Shown here: one piece after another, positions 7,636 through 15,742 of the stretch | Numbering within the stretch: position 1 is the stretch's first letter | Layout of the letters: each line of letters opens with the position of its first letter | Source: Salinimicrobium catena | GTDB taxonomy: Bacteria > Bacteroidota > Bacteroidia > Flavobacteriales > Flavobacteriaceae | Direction of reading: 5' to 3' | Assembly: GCF_900102915.1 (NCBI RefSeq) | Contig: NZ_FNGG01000007.1 | Coordinates: forward strand, 1-64,000 | DNA: 64,000 bases | Notes under the pieces: model-generated | Seen by the model: only the letters and a program-made list of their open reading frames with translations | Told to the model about the DNA's origin: nothing | The model's database searches: none | Translations under genes and position numbers: made by a program

Positions 7636-8499
7636 ATGAAAGAAAAAGTGGCCATACAGGGGATAGCAGGTTCTTTTCACCACCAGGTGGCGAGGGAATA
7701 TTTTGGGAATGAAGTGCAGGTAGAGGAGTGCATGACCTTTCAGTCGGTTATCGACAGCTTGAGGTCGGGCACTTCAGAAAAAGCGGTAATGGCCATTGAG
7801 AATTCCATCGCAGGCTCTATTTTGCCCAATTACGCGCTCATCGATGACAATGAGATCAGCATCACCGGTGAACATTACATACCCATTCAAATGAACCTGA
7901 TGGCGGTGCCGGGACAAAGCATTCAGGAAATAAAAAAAGTATATTCCCATCCCATGGCGCTGCTGCAGTGCAAGGAGTTCTTCAGGCATCATCCCCACAT
8001 CAAGCTCATTGAGGATGCAGATACTGCCTCGGTTGCCAAAAGGATCTCAGAAAATGGCAAAAAAGGAGTCGCCGCTGTGGCAAGTTCGGCAGCTGCGGAA
8101 CTTTTTAACCTGGAGATCATAGAAAGGAACATTCATACGGTAAAAAGCAATACCACGCGGTTCCTGATCCTTTCAGCAACAGCGAAGGAACAACAGAGCG
8201 ATAAGGCTTCGATCAAGTTCGTGATGGAAAGCAGGCAGGGCAGCCTGGTAAGCGCTCTAAATATTCTGAGGGATTATGAGCTGGACATGACCAAGATCCA
8301 GAGTGTGCCGGTGATAGAAATGCCCTGGAAGTACGCTTTTTTCATAGATGTAATTTTTACAGAGCCTGATAATTTTAAAAAGGCGATGCAGATCCTGGAG
8401 CTGATGACAGAACAGCTGAAGGTGCTGGGGGCTTACAAGAATGGAAATGCAGCCGGAAAGAGAGATAGACGATTGGCATTGGTGGAACCTAGAGAATAA
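7636..8499 (+). CDS. pheA: prephenate dehydratase
   Basis: Converts prephenate to phenylpyruvate in phenylalanine synthesis. Residues about 1-180 form the periplasmic-binding-like catalytic domain: QGIAGSFHHQVAREYF at the start, AIENSIAGSI (catalytic/binding loop, near residue 52) and SNTTRFLIL (the conserved TRF motif, near residue 175). The C-terminal part (about 195-275) is an ACT regulatory domain (ESRQGSLVSALNIL; the family ESRP appears as ESRQ). There is no fused chorismate mutase; that activity is on the next gene. The frame is open back to TTG 7627 inside the terminator T-run, so ATG 7636 is the likely start. Expression is probably set by the leader-peptide attenuator upstream. Confidence 0.95.
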   Translation: MKEKVAIQGIAGSFHHQVAREYFGNEVQVEECMTFQSVIDSLRSGTSEKAVMAIENSIAGSILPNYALIDDNEISITGEHYIPIQMNLMAVPGQSIQEIKKVYSHPMALLQCKEFFRHHPHIKLIEDADTASVAKRISENGKKGVAAVASSAAAELFNLEIIERNIHTVKSNTTRFLILSATAKEQQSDKASIKFVMESRQGSLVSALNILRDYELDMTKIQSVPVIEMPWKYAFFIDVIFTEPDNFKKAMQILELMTEQLKVLGAYKNGNAAGKRDRRLALVEPRE

Positions 8500-8605
8500 A
8501 GTGCTGTAAAAGCCGTATTTTTGCAGCCGGTAATGATGGGATAACTGAAGGCTGCTGTTCGTTAAATATTATCCCGCAGAATTAAATTTTTGACAGTAGA
8601 ATAAA
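8500..8605 (+). promoter_or_regulatory. pheA-aroF gap with a candidate -7 box
   Basis: TATTTTTG at 8516-8523 is a perfect Bacteroidota -7 element, but I see no well-spaced TTG. GGGATAA (8538-8544) and TTATCCC (8569-8575) are complementary and could form a 7-bp stem in the 5' leader of the next gene. No T-run follows it. The next gene may therefore have its own promoter in addition to read-through from pheA. Confidence 0.4.
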
Positions 8606-9688
8606 ATGGAGAATAAAAAGGAATTAAGAAACTGGCTGGATGCTTTCGGGCTTACTCACCCACTTGTTATCGCCGGCCCATGTAGCGCCGAGACCGAGGA
8701 ACAGGTGTTGAAGATCGCGCATGAGCTAAAGGATACGGATGCAACTGTATTGAGAGCAGGAATATGGAAACCCAGGACCAGACCGGGGAATTTTGAAGGA
8801 GTGGGAGCCCTGGGATTAAAATGGCTTCAGAAGGCCAAAGAAGAGACCGGTATGCTCACCACTACAGAGGTGGCCAATCCCACTCATGTTGATCTGGCGC
8901 TCAAACACGATATTGATATCCTATGGATAGGGGCGCGAACCACGGTTTCTCCTTTCATTGTACAGGAGATCGCCGACGCGCTGAAAGGAACAGAAAAGGT
9001 AGTGCTGGTGAAAAATCCGGTGAACCCGGACCTTTCTTTGTGGCTTGGAGCGGTGGAAAGATTGTACTCCAGCGACATCAAAAACCTGGGGGTGATCCAT
9101 CGTGGGTTCTCGACATATGAAAAAACCCGCTACCGGAACAATCCCGAATGGCAAATTCCCATTGACCTGCAGACAAAGTTTCCTGATCTTCCCTTGATCC
9201 TGGATCCTTCCCATATTGCGGGGAACCGCACCTCTATTTTTGATCTTTGTCAGACCGCCCTTGACCTGAACTACGACGGACTCATGGTAGAGACCCATTA
9301 CGATCCCGACAATGCCTGGAGCGACGCGCAGCAGCAGATCACGCCGGCTACATTGGTGCAGTACATGAAAGATCTTAAGATAAGAAAGGAGATCTCTGAA
9401 AGTCAGGAATTCCAAACAAAACTTCAAAATCTGAGGGCGATGATCGACATTGCCGATACCCAACTTCTGGATGTTTTGTCACGAAGAATGAAGATAGCTG
9501 ACGAAATAGGAAAAGCGAAAAAAGATCAAAACGTGGCTATTTTGCAGAATCAGCGCTGGAACGAGATCCTGGGGAAAATGATCCTGGAAGGGGAGCAGAA
9601 CGGCTTGAGTGAAGAGTTTATTTTGCGCATTTTCAAGGCGATCCATCAGGAATCCATCAACCATCAGAAAAAAGTAATTAGCGAATGA
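8606..9688 (+). CDS. aroF: bifunctional DAHP synthase / chorismate mutase (type II)
   Basis: Fusion that starts the shikimate pathway (3-deoxy-7-phosphoheptulonate synthase) and also converts chorismate to prephenate. Residues about 1-265 are a type I-beta DAHP synthase barrel (VIAGPCSAETEEQ near 20, KPRTRPGNFEG near 55, ILDPSHIAGNR near 200, ETHYDPDNAWSDA near 232). Residues about 270-355 are a helical AroQ-type chorismate mutase (LRAMIDIADTQLLDVLSRRM; VAILQNQRW). The chorismate mutase supplies substrate to PheA upstream. The 360-residue length is normal for this Bacteroidota fusion. Genes for prephenate dehydrogenase and an aminotransferase, which I would expect nearby in related genomes, are not between it and pheA. 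Confidence 0.95.
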   Translation: MENKKELRNWLDAFGLTHPLVIAGPCSAETEEQVLKIAHELKDTDATVLRAGIWKPRTRPGNFEGVGALGLKWLQKAKEETGMLTTTEVANPTHVDLALKHDIDILWIGARTTVSPFIVQEIADALKGTEKVVLVKNPVNPDLSLWLGAVERLYSSDIKNLGVIHRGFSTYEKTRYRNNPEWQIPIDLQTKFPDLPLILDPSHIAGNRTSIFDLCQTALDLNYDGLMVETHYDPDNAWSDAQQQITPATLVQYMKDLKIRKEISESQEFQTKLQNLRAMIDIADTQLLDVLSRRMKIADEIGKAKKDQNVAILQNQRWNEILGKMILEGEQNGLSEEFILRIFKAIHQESINHQKKVISE

Positions 9689-9713
9689 CTTCAGGATTTC
9701 GCATTTTTGTAAC

Positions 9714-10673
9714 ATGACAGGAACAGTTTATAAATCCACCGGAAGCTGGTACCAGGTAAAGTCTGACGAAGGGAAATTCTACCAGTGTCGCATTAAGGGT
9801 AAGTTCAGGATAAAGGGCATAAAAAGCACCAATCCTGTTGCCGTAGGGGACCGGGTGGAATTTAAGCTGGAGGATAATCCTTCCGAAGAGGAAGAAACCG
9901 GCGTGATCACCGGCATAAAAGACCGGGAGAATTATATCATCCGCAGGTCTGTGAACCTGTCAAAACAGACTCACATCATTGCCTCCAATATTGACCAGGC
10001 CTTTTTGCTGGTCACCCTTAACAATCCGCCCACTTTTACCACCTTTATAGATCGGTTCCTGGTGACTGCGGAAGCATACGGCATAAAAGCCATTCTGCTT
10101 TTTAACAAGATCGATACTTATAAGGACGAGGAACTTGATGAGGTAAAATATCTCGCCGCCATGTATCGCAGCATTGGGTATGAATGCCTGGGGACATCTG
10201 CAAAGACCGGTAAGAACGTTGACAAGGTGAAGGAGATGATGAAAGACAAAACCAGCATGATCTCGGGCCATAGCGGTACGGGTAAATCTACCCTTATCAA
10301 TACCATTGAGCCGAAGCTGGATCTCAAGACGATGCATATCTCGGAGCAGCATCGGCAGGGGCAACATACCACTACTTTTGCGGAAATGTTCGATCTTGAC
10401 TTTGGTGCACGCATCATTGATACTCCCGGAATAAAAGGTTTTGGGGTGGTGGATATTGAAAAAGAGGAACTGGGAGATTATTTTCCGGAATTCTTTGAGC
10501 GGAAGCAGGATTGCAAATTCAACAACTGTCTGCATTTAGATGAACCGCAATGTGCAGTAAAAGAAGCTTTGGAGGCCGGGGAGATCCCCTGGTCGCGATA
10601 TAAAAGTTACCTGCAGATCATCAAAGGCGAAGAAGATCAAAGTTACCGAATAGATAATTACGAACAGGAATGA
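9714..10673 (+). CDS. rsgA: ribosome small-subunit maturation GTPase RsgA
   Basis: Circularly permuted GTPase that checks 30S maturation. An OB-fold (about 1-70) precedes the GTPase motifs in the permuted order NKID (G4, about 122), SAKTGKN (G5), GHSGTGKSTLIN (G1/P-loop, about 186-197) and DTPGIKGFG (G3, about 238). The C-terminal zinc site is intact as C-x5-C-x-H-x5-C (CKFNNCLHLDEPQC). Length 319 is normal. CATTTTTG at 9703-9710 resembles a -7 box only a few bases from the ATG, so the mRNA leader may be very short. The 3' end overlaps dtd by ATGA. Confidence 0.95.
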   Translation: MTGTVYKSTGSWYQVKSDEGKFYQCRIKGKFRIKGIKSTNPVAVGDRVEFKLEDNPSEEEETGVITGIKDRENYIIRRSVNLSKQTHIIASNIDQAFLLVTLNNPPTFTTFIDRFLVTAEAYGIKAILLFNKIDTYKDEELDEVKYLAAMYRSIGYECLGTSAKTGKNVDKVKEMMKDKTSMISGHSGTGKSTLINTIEPKLDLKTMHISEQHRQGQHTTTFAEMFDLDFGARIIDTPGIKGFGVVDIEKEELGDYFPEFFERKQDCKFNNCLHLDEPQCAVKEALEAGEIPWSRYKSYLQIIKGEEDQSYRIDNYEQE

Positions 10674-11122
10674 GAGTAGTATTACAGCGGGTTTCAGAAG
10701 CATCGGTAACCATAGAAGGAAAAGTAAGATCAGAAATAGAAGAGGGACTTTTGATCCTCCTGGGAATAGAAGAAGAAGATTCGGAAGAAGATATCAAATG
10801 GCTCTGCGGAAAGATCGCGAAAATGCGAATTTTCAATGACGTTAATGGTGTAATGAACGATTGCCTGCTGGATGTAGACGGAGATGCCATAGTTGTGAGT
10901 CAGTTCACCCTGCATGCCGGTACAAAAAAAGGCAACAGGCCCAGCTATATAAAGGCTGCCAAACCTGAGGTAGCTATACCATTATACGAGAAATTCGTGA
11001 AGAGGCTGGAACAGGAATTAGGAAAATCCGTCGGCACAGGAGAATTTGGCGCCGATATGAAGGTGAGGCTGTTGAATGACGGGCCGGTAACCATCTTGGT
11101 GGATTCGAAGAACCGGGAATAA
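10670..11122 (+). CDS. dtd: D-aminoacyl-tRNA deacylase
   Basis: Hydrolyses D-amino acids and glycine mis-charged on tRNA. The 150-residue length and the start MRVVLQRVSEASV are typical. Both active-site elements are present: SQFTLHAGTKKGNRPSY (the family SQxT motif, near residue 78-95) and NDGPVTILVDS (cross-subunit GxPVT motif, near residue 139). It overlaps rsgA by 4 bases and is likely co-transcribed with it. Confidence 0.95.
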   Translation: MRVVLQRVSEASVTIEGKVRSEIEEGLLILLGIEEEDSEEDIKWLCGKIAKMRIFNDVNGVMNDCLLDVDGDAIVVSQFTLHAGTKKGNRPSYIKAAKPEVAIPLYEKFVKRLEQELGKSVGTGEFGADMKVRLLNDGPVTILVDSKNRE

Positions 11123-11209
11123 ATTTGGGAGAAAAATATTTTCCTGATTCTCAGAAAAATATCGTTAAAATTTTCTAAATTTAGATCCTTAATCTTTTCA
11201 TTTCGAACG

Positions 11210-13126
11210 ATGCGGAAAATTTCCTTCCTCGTTCTCCTCGGGTTTTTTACTTCCCTACTTACCGCCCAGGAGAGATCTTATCCTGTTTCCACCATAGATA
11301 ATTCTCTATTCGAAAATGCGAATGCAATTATTCGCAATGATGAAATTGAAATTGAGGTTACAGCAATTAATAAAATGTTCATTAGAACCGAACGAACAGT
11401 CACTGTTCTTAATGAACTTGGAGAAGAATTGATTTGGGCCGGGGAAGTGTATGATGATGACATCAAAATCAAAAAGCAGGAAGCATTAATTATCGATCAG
11501 GACGGAAATGAGATAAAAAAATTTAAAAAAAAGGATTTCCAGGACAGGAGTTTGGTCACAGGGGCAACACTTATCTCTGATGCCCGAATAAGTTACATTG
11601 ATTACTCACCAAAGGTATATCCTTTTACTGTGCAGTATATAAGTGAAGTACAAGCCGAGAGTACTATCTTCATTAAAGACTGGTTTCCTGTTAACTCATA
11701 TTCCCTGAGTGTTGAAAAATCTATTTACACACTGAGGAATCCGGCGAAAATTCCAATTCGATTTTTGGAAAAAAATCTTTCATCTCATAAAATTGAAAAA
11801 TTCACTTCGGAGTTTGAACTTGAATACTTGGTCGAACACTTACCAGCCTATAAATTCGAAAAATTCAGTCCCGGCATAAAAGAATTTGCTCCTTTGGTAA
11901 AGGTTGCTTTAAATCAATTCTCCCTTGTTGGAGTTAAGGGACAGGCAGAAAACTGGACACAATTGGGAAAATGGCAGTACGATAATCTGTTAGATAAGAA
12001 AATGGAACTTTCTCCTGAGACCGTAAGGAAAGTGAAGGACCTTACTGAAAATGCTACTGATGTTCGTGAAAAAATCAAATTAATCTATAATTATGTGCAG
12101 GAAAACACTCGTTACGTAAGTGTGCAGCTTGGAATTGGAGGCTGGGAACCAATGAGTGCTGATGAGGTAGACCATCTTAAATATGGTGATTGTAAAGGAC
12201 TGACTAATTATACCAAAGCATTACTGGCCAGTCAGAATATTCCTTCTTATTATGCTGTGGTCTATGGTGGAAGAGAACTGAAAGATATTGATGAAGAATT
12301 TGCTTCAATGGAAGGTAACCATGTTATTTTAAATGTTCCATATGAGCGTGAAAATATTTGGTTAGAGTGTACCAGTCAGACAAGCCCTTTTAATTATCTG
12401 GGAGGATTTACAGATAATAGAAAGGTATTATTAATTAAGTCCGATGGTGGTGAGATCATGGAAACTACAAAGTACACTCCCTCAGACAATCTAACAGAGA
12501 CCAAAATCTCTGTTACTATTGATGAAACCGGGAACTTTAATGCTCAATTGCATAGGGAAAGTTTTGGGGTTCCGTATGGCCTTATTTATCCCGTTTCCGA
12601 TCTCGATAGGTCCAGTAAAGAGTTGTACTATAAAAAAGAATTTGGACATCTAAAAAATCTTAAAATAAAAGAGATCAACCATACAAATGACTATTTACAC
12701 CCTAAGTTTCTGGAAGATCTTAAAGTCTCAGGAAGTAAATATGGTTCTGTTTTGGGTAAACGTCTGTTACTTCCGCTAAACTTCACAAATCTTCCTGCTT
12801 TAAATTTGCCACGCTCTTCTAATCGGGAACGGCAGGTAGAAATTAATAGAGGCTTCTCCTATAAAGATCATTTCCAATTTATTCTGCCCGGCTCCTCAAT
12901 TCTTGAGTTTATCCCCAATAACACTATCATCGAAAATGAATTTGGCTCTTTCAGGATCGAGATAGAATATGCACAAGTTGATGGACAGAACATGCTGATA
13001 GTGGAAAGAAGTTATGTTCTGCAGGATGGAAAATGGCCTGCTAAAAAATATGAAGAACTAAGAGACTTCATGCTTAATATAAATTCTTTAAGCAATCAAA
13101 AAGCTGTGATTGTATTAACCGATTAA
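11210..13126 (+). CDS. DUF3857 / transglutaminase-core secreted protein (catalytic residues present)
   Basis: Exported 638-residue protein with a signal peptide (MRKISFLVLLGFFTSLLTAQ). The N-terminal half (about 40-260) matches DUF3857 beta-sandwich proteins. Residues about 285-400 form a transglutaminase-like fold: YGDCKGLTNYTKALL with Cys328, NHVILNV with His371, and WLECT with Glu386 in place of the usual Asp. The C-terminal third is beta-rich. Cys and His are kept, so it may be an active peptidase or amidase; the substrate is unknown. It is followed 9 bases later by a related gene whose active site is lost. Both are visibly AT-richer than the genes on either side. Confidence 0.8.
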   Translation: MRKISFLVLLGFFTSLLTAQERSYPVSTIDNSLFENANAIIRNDEIEIEVTAINKMFIRTERTVTVLNELGEELIWAGEVYDDDIKIKKQEALIIDQDGNEIKKFKKKDFQDRSLVTGATLISDARISYIDYSPKVYPFTVQYISEVQAESTIFIKDWFPVNSYSLSVEKSIYTLRNPAKIPIRFLEKNLSSHKIEKFTSEFELEYLVEHLPAYKFEKFSPGIKEFAPLVKVALNQFSLVGVKGQAENWTQLGKWQYDNLLDKKMELSPETVRKVKDLTENATDVREKIKLIYNYVQENTRYVSVQLGIGGWEPMSADEVDHLKYGDCKGLTNYTKALLASQNIPSYYAVVYGGRELKDIDEEFASMEGNHVILNVPYERENIWLECTSQTSPFNYLGGFTDNRKVLLIKSDGGEIMETTKYTPSDNLTETKISVTIDETGNFNAQLHRESFGVPYGLIYPVSDLDRSSKELYYKKEFGHLKNLKIKEINHTNDYLHPKFLEDLKVSGSKYGSVLGKRLLLPLNFTNLPALNLPRSSNRERQVEINRGFSYKDHFQFILPGSSILEFIPNNTIIENEFGSFRIEIEYAQVDGQNMLIVERSYVLQDGKWPAKKYEELRDFMLNINSLSNQKAVIVLTD

Positions 13127-13135
13127 TTTGACTCT

Positions 13136-15148
13136 ATGAAAAAAATCTACACATTACTCTTAATGGCTTTCATAACTTCTGGAATATGGGCTCAAGATTT
13201 TAAATTCGGTAAAGTTTCAAAAGAAGAACTGGAGGAAAAAAAGCATCCTCAAAACAAGGAAGCCCATGCCGCCGTTCTTTACAGAAGCCAAAAGGTCTAT
13301 TACGACTTTGATGAAAGAAGCGGATTTACCGTGAATACTGAGGTGCACGAACGGATAAAGATCTATGATAAGGAAGGATTTGACTGGGCCACTAAAGAAA
13401 TTTCCTACTATCGTAACAATAATGGAGAAGAAAAAATTTCGAATTTAAAAGCTTATACCTATAACTTAGTTGAGGGTGAGGTTATTGATGAAAAACTTCG
13501 CAACAATGGAATCTTTCAGGAAGAAGCATCCAATTATAAGCTGAAAACAAAATTTACCATGCCTGCTATTAAGGAGGGGAGTGTAATAGAGTTCAGATAC
13601 ACATTGAGATCTCCATTTATCACTACCATTGATGTAACCCCGCTGCAATACACAATTCCTTTAAATAAAATAGACTTTGAGATTAAAATCCCGGAATTCT
13701 TTGGTTTCAGATTCCATTTTAATCCCCGATCTTCTATTTATTTCAAAATAGACACAGCGTCCGAAAATTTCACCTATAAAATAACAAAACAGGTTAGAGA
13801 AGGTGGGACTCGTTGGAATCCTGTCAGGCATTCTACTAGAACTGCAAAGGTCGATTATCTACAAAATGTTTATTCTATCCAGGAAGAAAATATACCTGCT
13901 CTGAAGAAGGAAAGCTATGTTGATTATTTGGAGAATTATGCAGCATTTATTAAGTGGGAACTTCAATTTACCAAGTTTCCCAATTCTCCCCTTGAAAATT
14001 ATGCGCAAACCTGGGAAGGAGTTACCAAAAGTATATATAATGATGCTGGACTCAATAAAGAACTACAGAAAACAGGATTTTTTGAAGATGATCTAGATGC
14101 TTTATTAGTAGGACTTGTTGATGAACCTTCAAAAGCCAGGGCAATTTTTGAGTATGTGAGAAAAAAAGTCAAGTGGAATGATTATTTGGGTTTTATAGCA
14201 GAAAACGGTGTGAAAAAGGCTTATAAAGAAGGACAGGGAAATGTGGGGGATATAAATCTTTTATTAGTGTCAATGCTCAGTTATGCAGGTATACAGGCAG
14301 ATCCTGTACTAGTAAGTACCCGAAATAATGGTATCCCGCTTTTTCCTACTCGTACTGGTTACAACTACGTTATAGCAGGTATAAGTAGTGTAGAAGGTAC
14401 CGTTCTTCTTGATGCTTCAGATCCTACAGTAGGATATGGAGAATTACCAGATAGAGCAAGAAATTGGCAGGGAAGGATCATTAGAAAAGATGGTAGTTCT
14501 GATTGGGTTAATCTAAGTCCAACCTACATCTCTGAAAATTCCCGAACTGTAAATGTCAAACTTTTAGAGGATTTAAATGTGGTAGGGAAATGTATTAAAA
14601 AGATGAGTGGATTAGAAGCAAAATCATACCGGGATAGTTTTGCTCCACTTGCCACGGATGAATATATAAAAATTCTTGAAAAGGATAGAGGTGATTTTAT
14701 AGTTACTGAAGTCAGCAATGAAAACAAGGGTTCTGAACTAATAGAGAATTACTCATTTGAACTGAAAGATGCAGTAGAGAATATAAGTGATCAGATATAT
14801 CTGAAGCCTTTGTTGTTTACTTCTTTGAGTGAAAATCCGTTTAAGGCAGAAGAAAGAATCTATCCCATATTTTTTAATTATCCAAAAGTGGAAAGTAACA
14901 CAATAAACATGATGATTCCGGATGGGTATGAGGTAGAACATTTGCCAGAAAGCGGAATATTGAACTTTAAAGATGGGGCTATTACCTATAAATTTCTTGT
15001 GACCCAGAATGGTAAGTACCTGAGGATTGAATCTATACTGGATATTAACGAAATTGTTTTTAATCCAATTGATTACAAAAACTTAAAGGATTTCTATTCA
15101 TTGATGGTAGAAAAACAGACAGAAGCTATAGTTTTGAAGAAAATTTAG
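13136..15148 (+). CDS. DUF3857 / transglutaminase-core secreted protein (active site lost)
   Basis: Paralogue-like partner of the preceding gene, 670 residues, signal peptide MKKIYTLLLMAFITSGIWAQ. The DUF3857 domain (about 50-260) is followed by a transglutaminase-like core at about 325-430. The expected GDCK motif reads GNVGD (Val370 where Cys is needed) and the expected NHV reads NYV (Tyr411 for His), while the third residue is kept in LLDASD. By sequence it should be catalytically dead and may serve as a structural or binding partner of its neighbour. Spacing to the previous gene is 9 bases and to the next only 2, consistent with one transcript. Confidence 0.8.
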   Translation: MKKIYTLLLMAFITSGIWAQDFKFGKVSKEELEEKKHPQNKEAHAAVLYRSQKVYYDFDERSGFTVNTEVHERIKIYDKEGFDWATKEISYYRNNNGEEKISNLKAYTYNLVEGEVIDEKLRNNGIFQEEASNYKLKTKFTMPAIKEGSVIEFRYTLRSPFITTIDVTPLQYTIPLNKIDFEIKIPEFFGFRFHFNPRSSIYFKIDTASENFTYKITKQVREGGTRWNPVRHSTRTAKVDYLQNVYSIQEENIPALKKESYVDYLENYAAFIKWELQFTKFPNSPLENYAQTWEGVTKSIYNDAGLNKELQKTGFFEDDLDALLVGLVDEPSKARAIFEYVRKKVKWNDYLGFIAENGVKKAYKEGQGNVGDINLLLVSMLSYAGIQADPVLVSTRNNGIPLFPTRTGYNYVIAGISSVEGTVLLDASDPTVGYGELPDRARNWQGRIIRKDGSSDWVNLSPTYISENSRTVNVKLLEDLNVVGKCIKKMSGLEAKSYRDSFAPLATDEYIKILEKDRGDFIVTEVSNENKGSELIENYSFELKDAVENISDQIYLKPLLFTSLSENPFKAEERIYPIFFNYPKVESNTINMMIPDGYEVEHLPESGILNFKDGAITYKFLVTQNGKYLRIESILDINEIVFNPIDYKNLKDFYSLMVEKQTEAIVLKKI

Positions 15149-15150
15149 AA

Positions 15151-15477
15151 ATGAACATACAAGACGCGCAAAAAGCGGTAGACGACTGGATCAAAGAACA
15201 CGGGGTGCGCTACTTTAACGAGTTGACCAATATGGCCCAGCTTACCGAAGAAGTTGGAGAGGTGGCCCGTATCATTGCCCGCCGCTATGGGGAGCAAAGC
15301 GAAAAGGAAAGCGATAAGGCCAAGGACCTGGGTGAGGAGCTGGCAGACGTGGTCTTCGTAGTGCTTTGCCTGGCAAACCAAACCGGCATCGACCTGCAGG
15401 AGGCTTTTGATAAGAAGCTTGACCTTAAGACCAAAAGAGATAAAGACAGGCACCATAACAATGAAAAACTTCAATAA
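15151..15477 (+). CDS. MazG-like nucleotide pyrophosphohydrolase
   Basis: All-alpha NTP pyrophosphatase of 108 residues, a single MazG-fold unit. The metal-binding pattern is visible: EEVGEVAR (EExxE, near residue 30) and EELADVVF (ExxxD, near residue 65). Such proteins hydrolyse (d)NTPs to monophosphates, usually as house-cleaning enzymes; the exact substrate is unknown. It begins 2 bases after the DUF3857 gene and shares its last base with the next start. Confidence 0.9.
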   Translation: MNIQDAQKAVDDWIKEHGVRYFNELTNMAQLTEEVGEVARIIARRYGEQSEKESDKAKDLGEELADVVFVVLCLANQTGIDLQEAFDKKLDLKTKRDKDRHHNNEKLQ

Positions 15478-15737
15478 TGGGAATTTTCGACAATTTTAAA
15501 AACCCTGATTTTTGGAAGAAGACGCTTCAGCTGGCGCTGGTTTTCTTTCTTCTATTTGTAGGGATCTCCTTGATCATTTCCCATTTCAGGCAGATCGTGT
15601 CCGGAAATTTTGCGGCTATTTATGAAGAAGAATGGGCGAACGGGCAGTGGGTGAACTATTTTCTGATCAAAGCTGTTATTTCTCTGGTGTATGCCATTTA
15701 CATGACCAGCCGCAGAAAGAACTTTAAAACCGAATAA
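15477..15737 (+). CDS. small two-TM membrane protein of unknown function
   Basis: 86 residues, MGIFDNFKNPDFWKKT at the N-terminus, with two hydrophobic helices (about 16-36, LQLALVFFLLFVGISLIIS, and about 63-77, LIKAVISLVYAIYM) and a basic C-terminus. I do not recognise a named family. Its position directly between the MazG-like gene (ATGG overlap) and aroA (5-base gap), with a good hydrophobicity pattern, argues for a real gene in this operon. Confidence 0.75.
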   Translation: MGIFDNFKNPDFWKKTLQLALVFFLLFVGISLIISHFRQIVSGNFAAIYEEEWANGQWVNYFLIKAVISLVYAIYMTSRRKNFKTE

Positions 15738-15742
15738 TAGCT

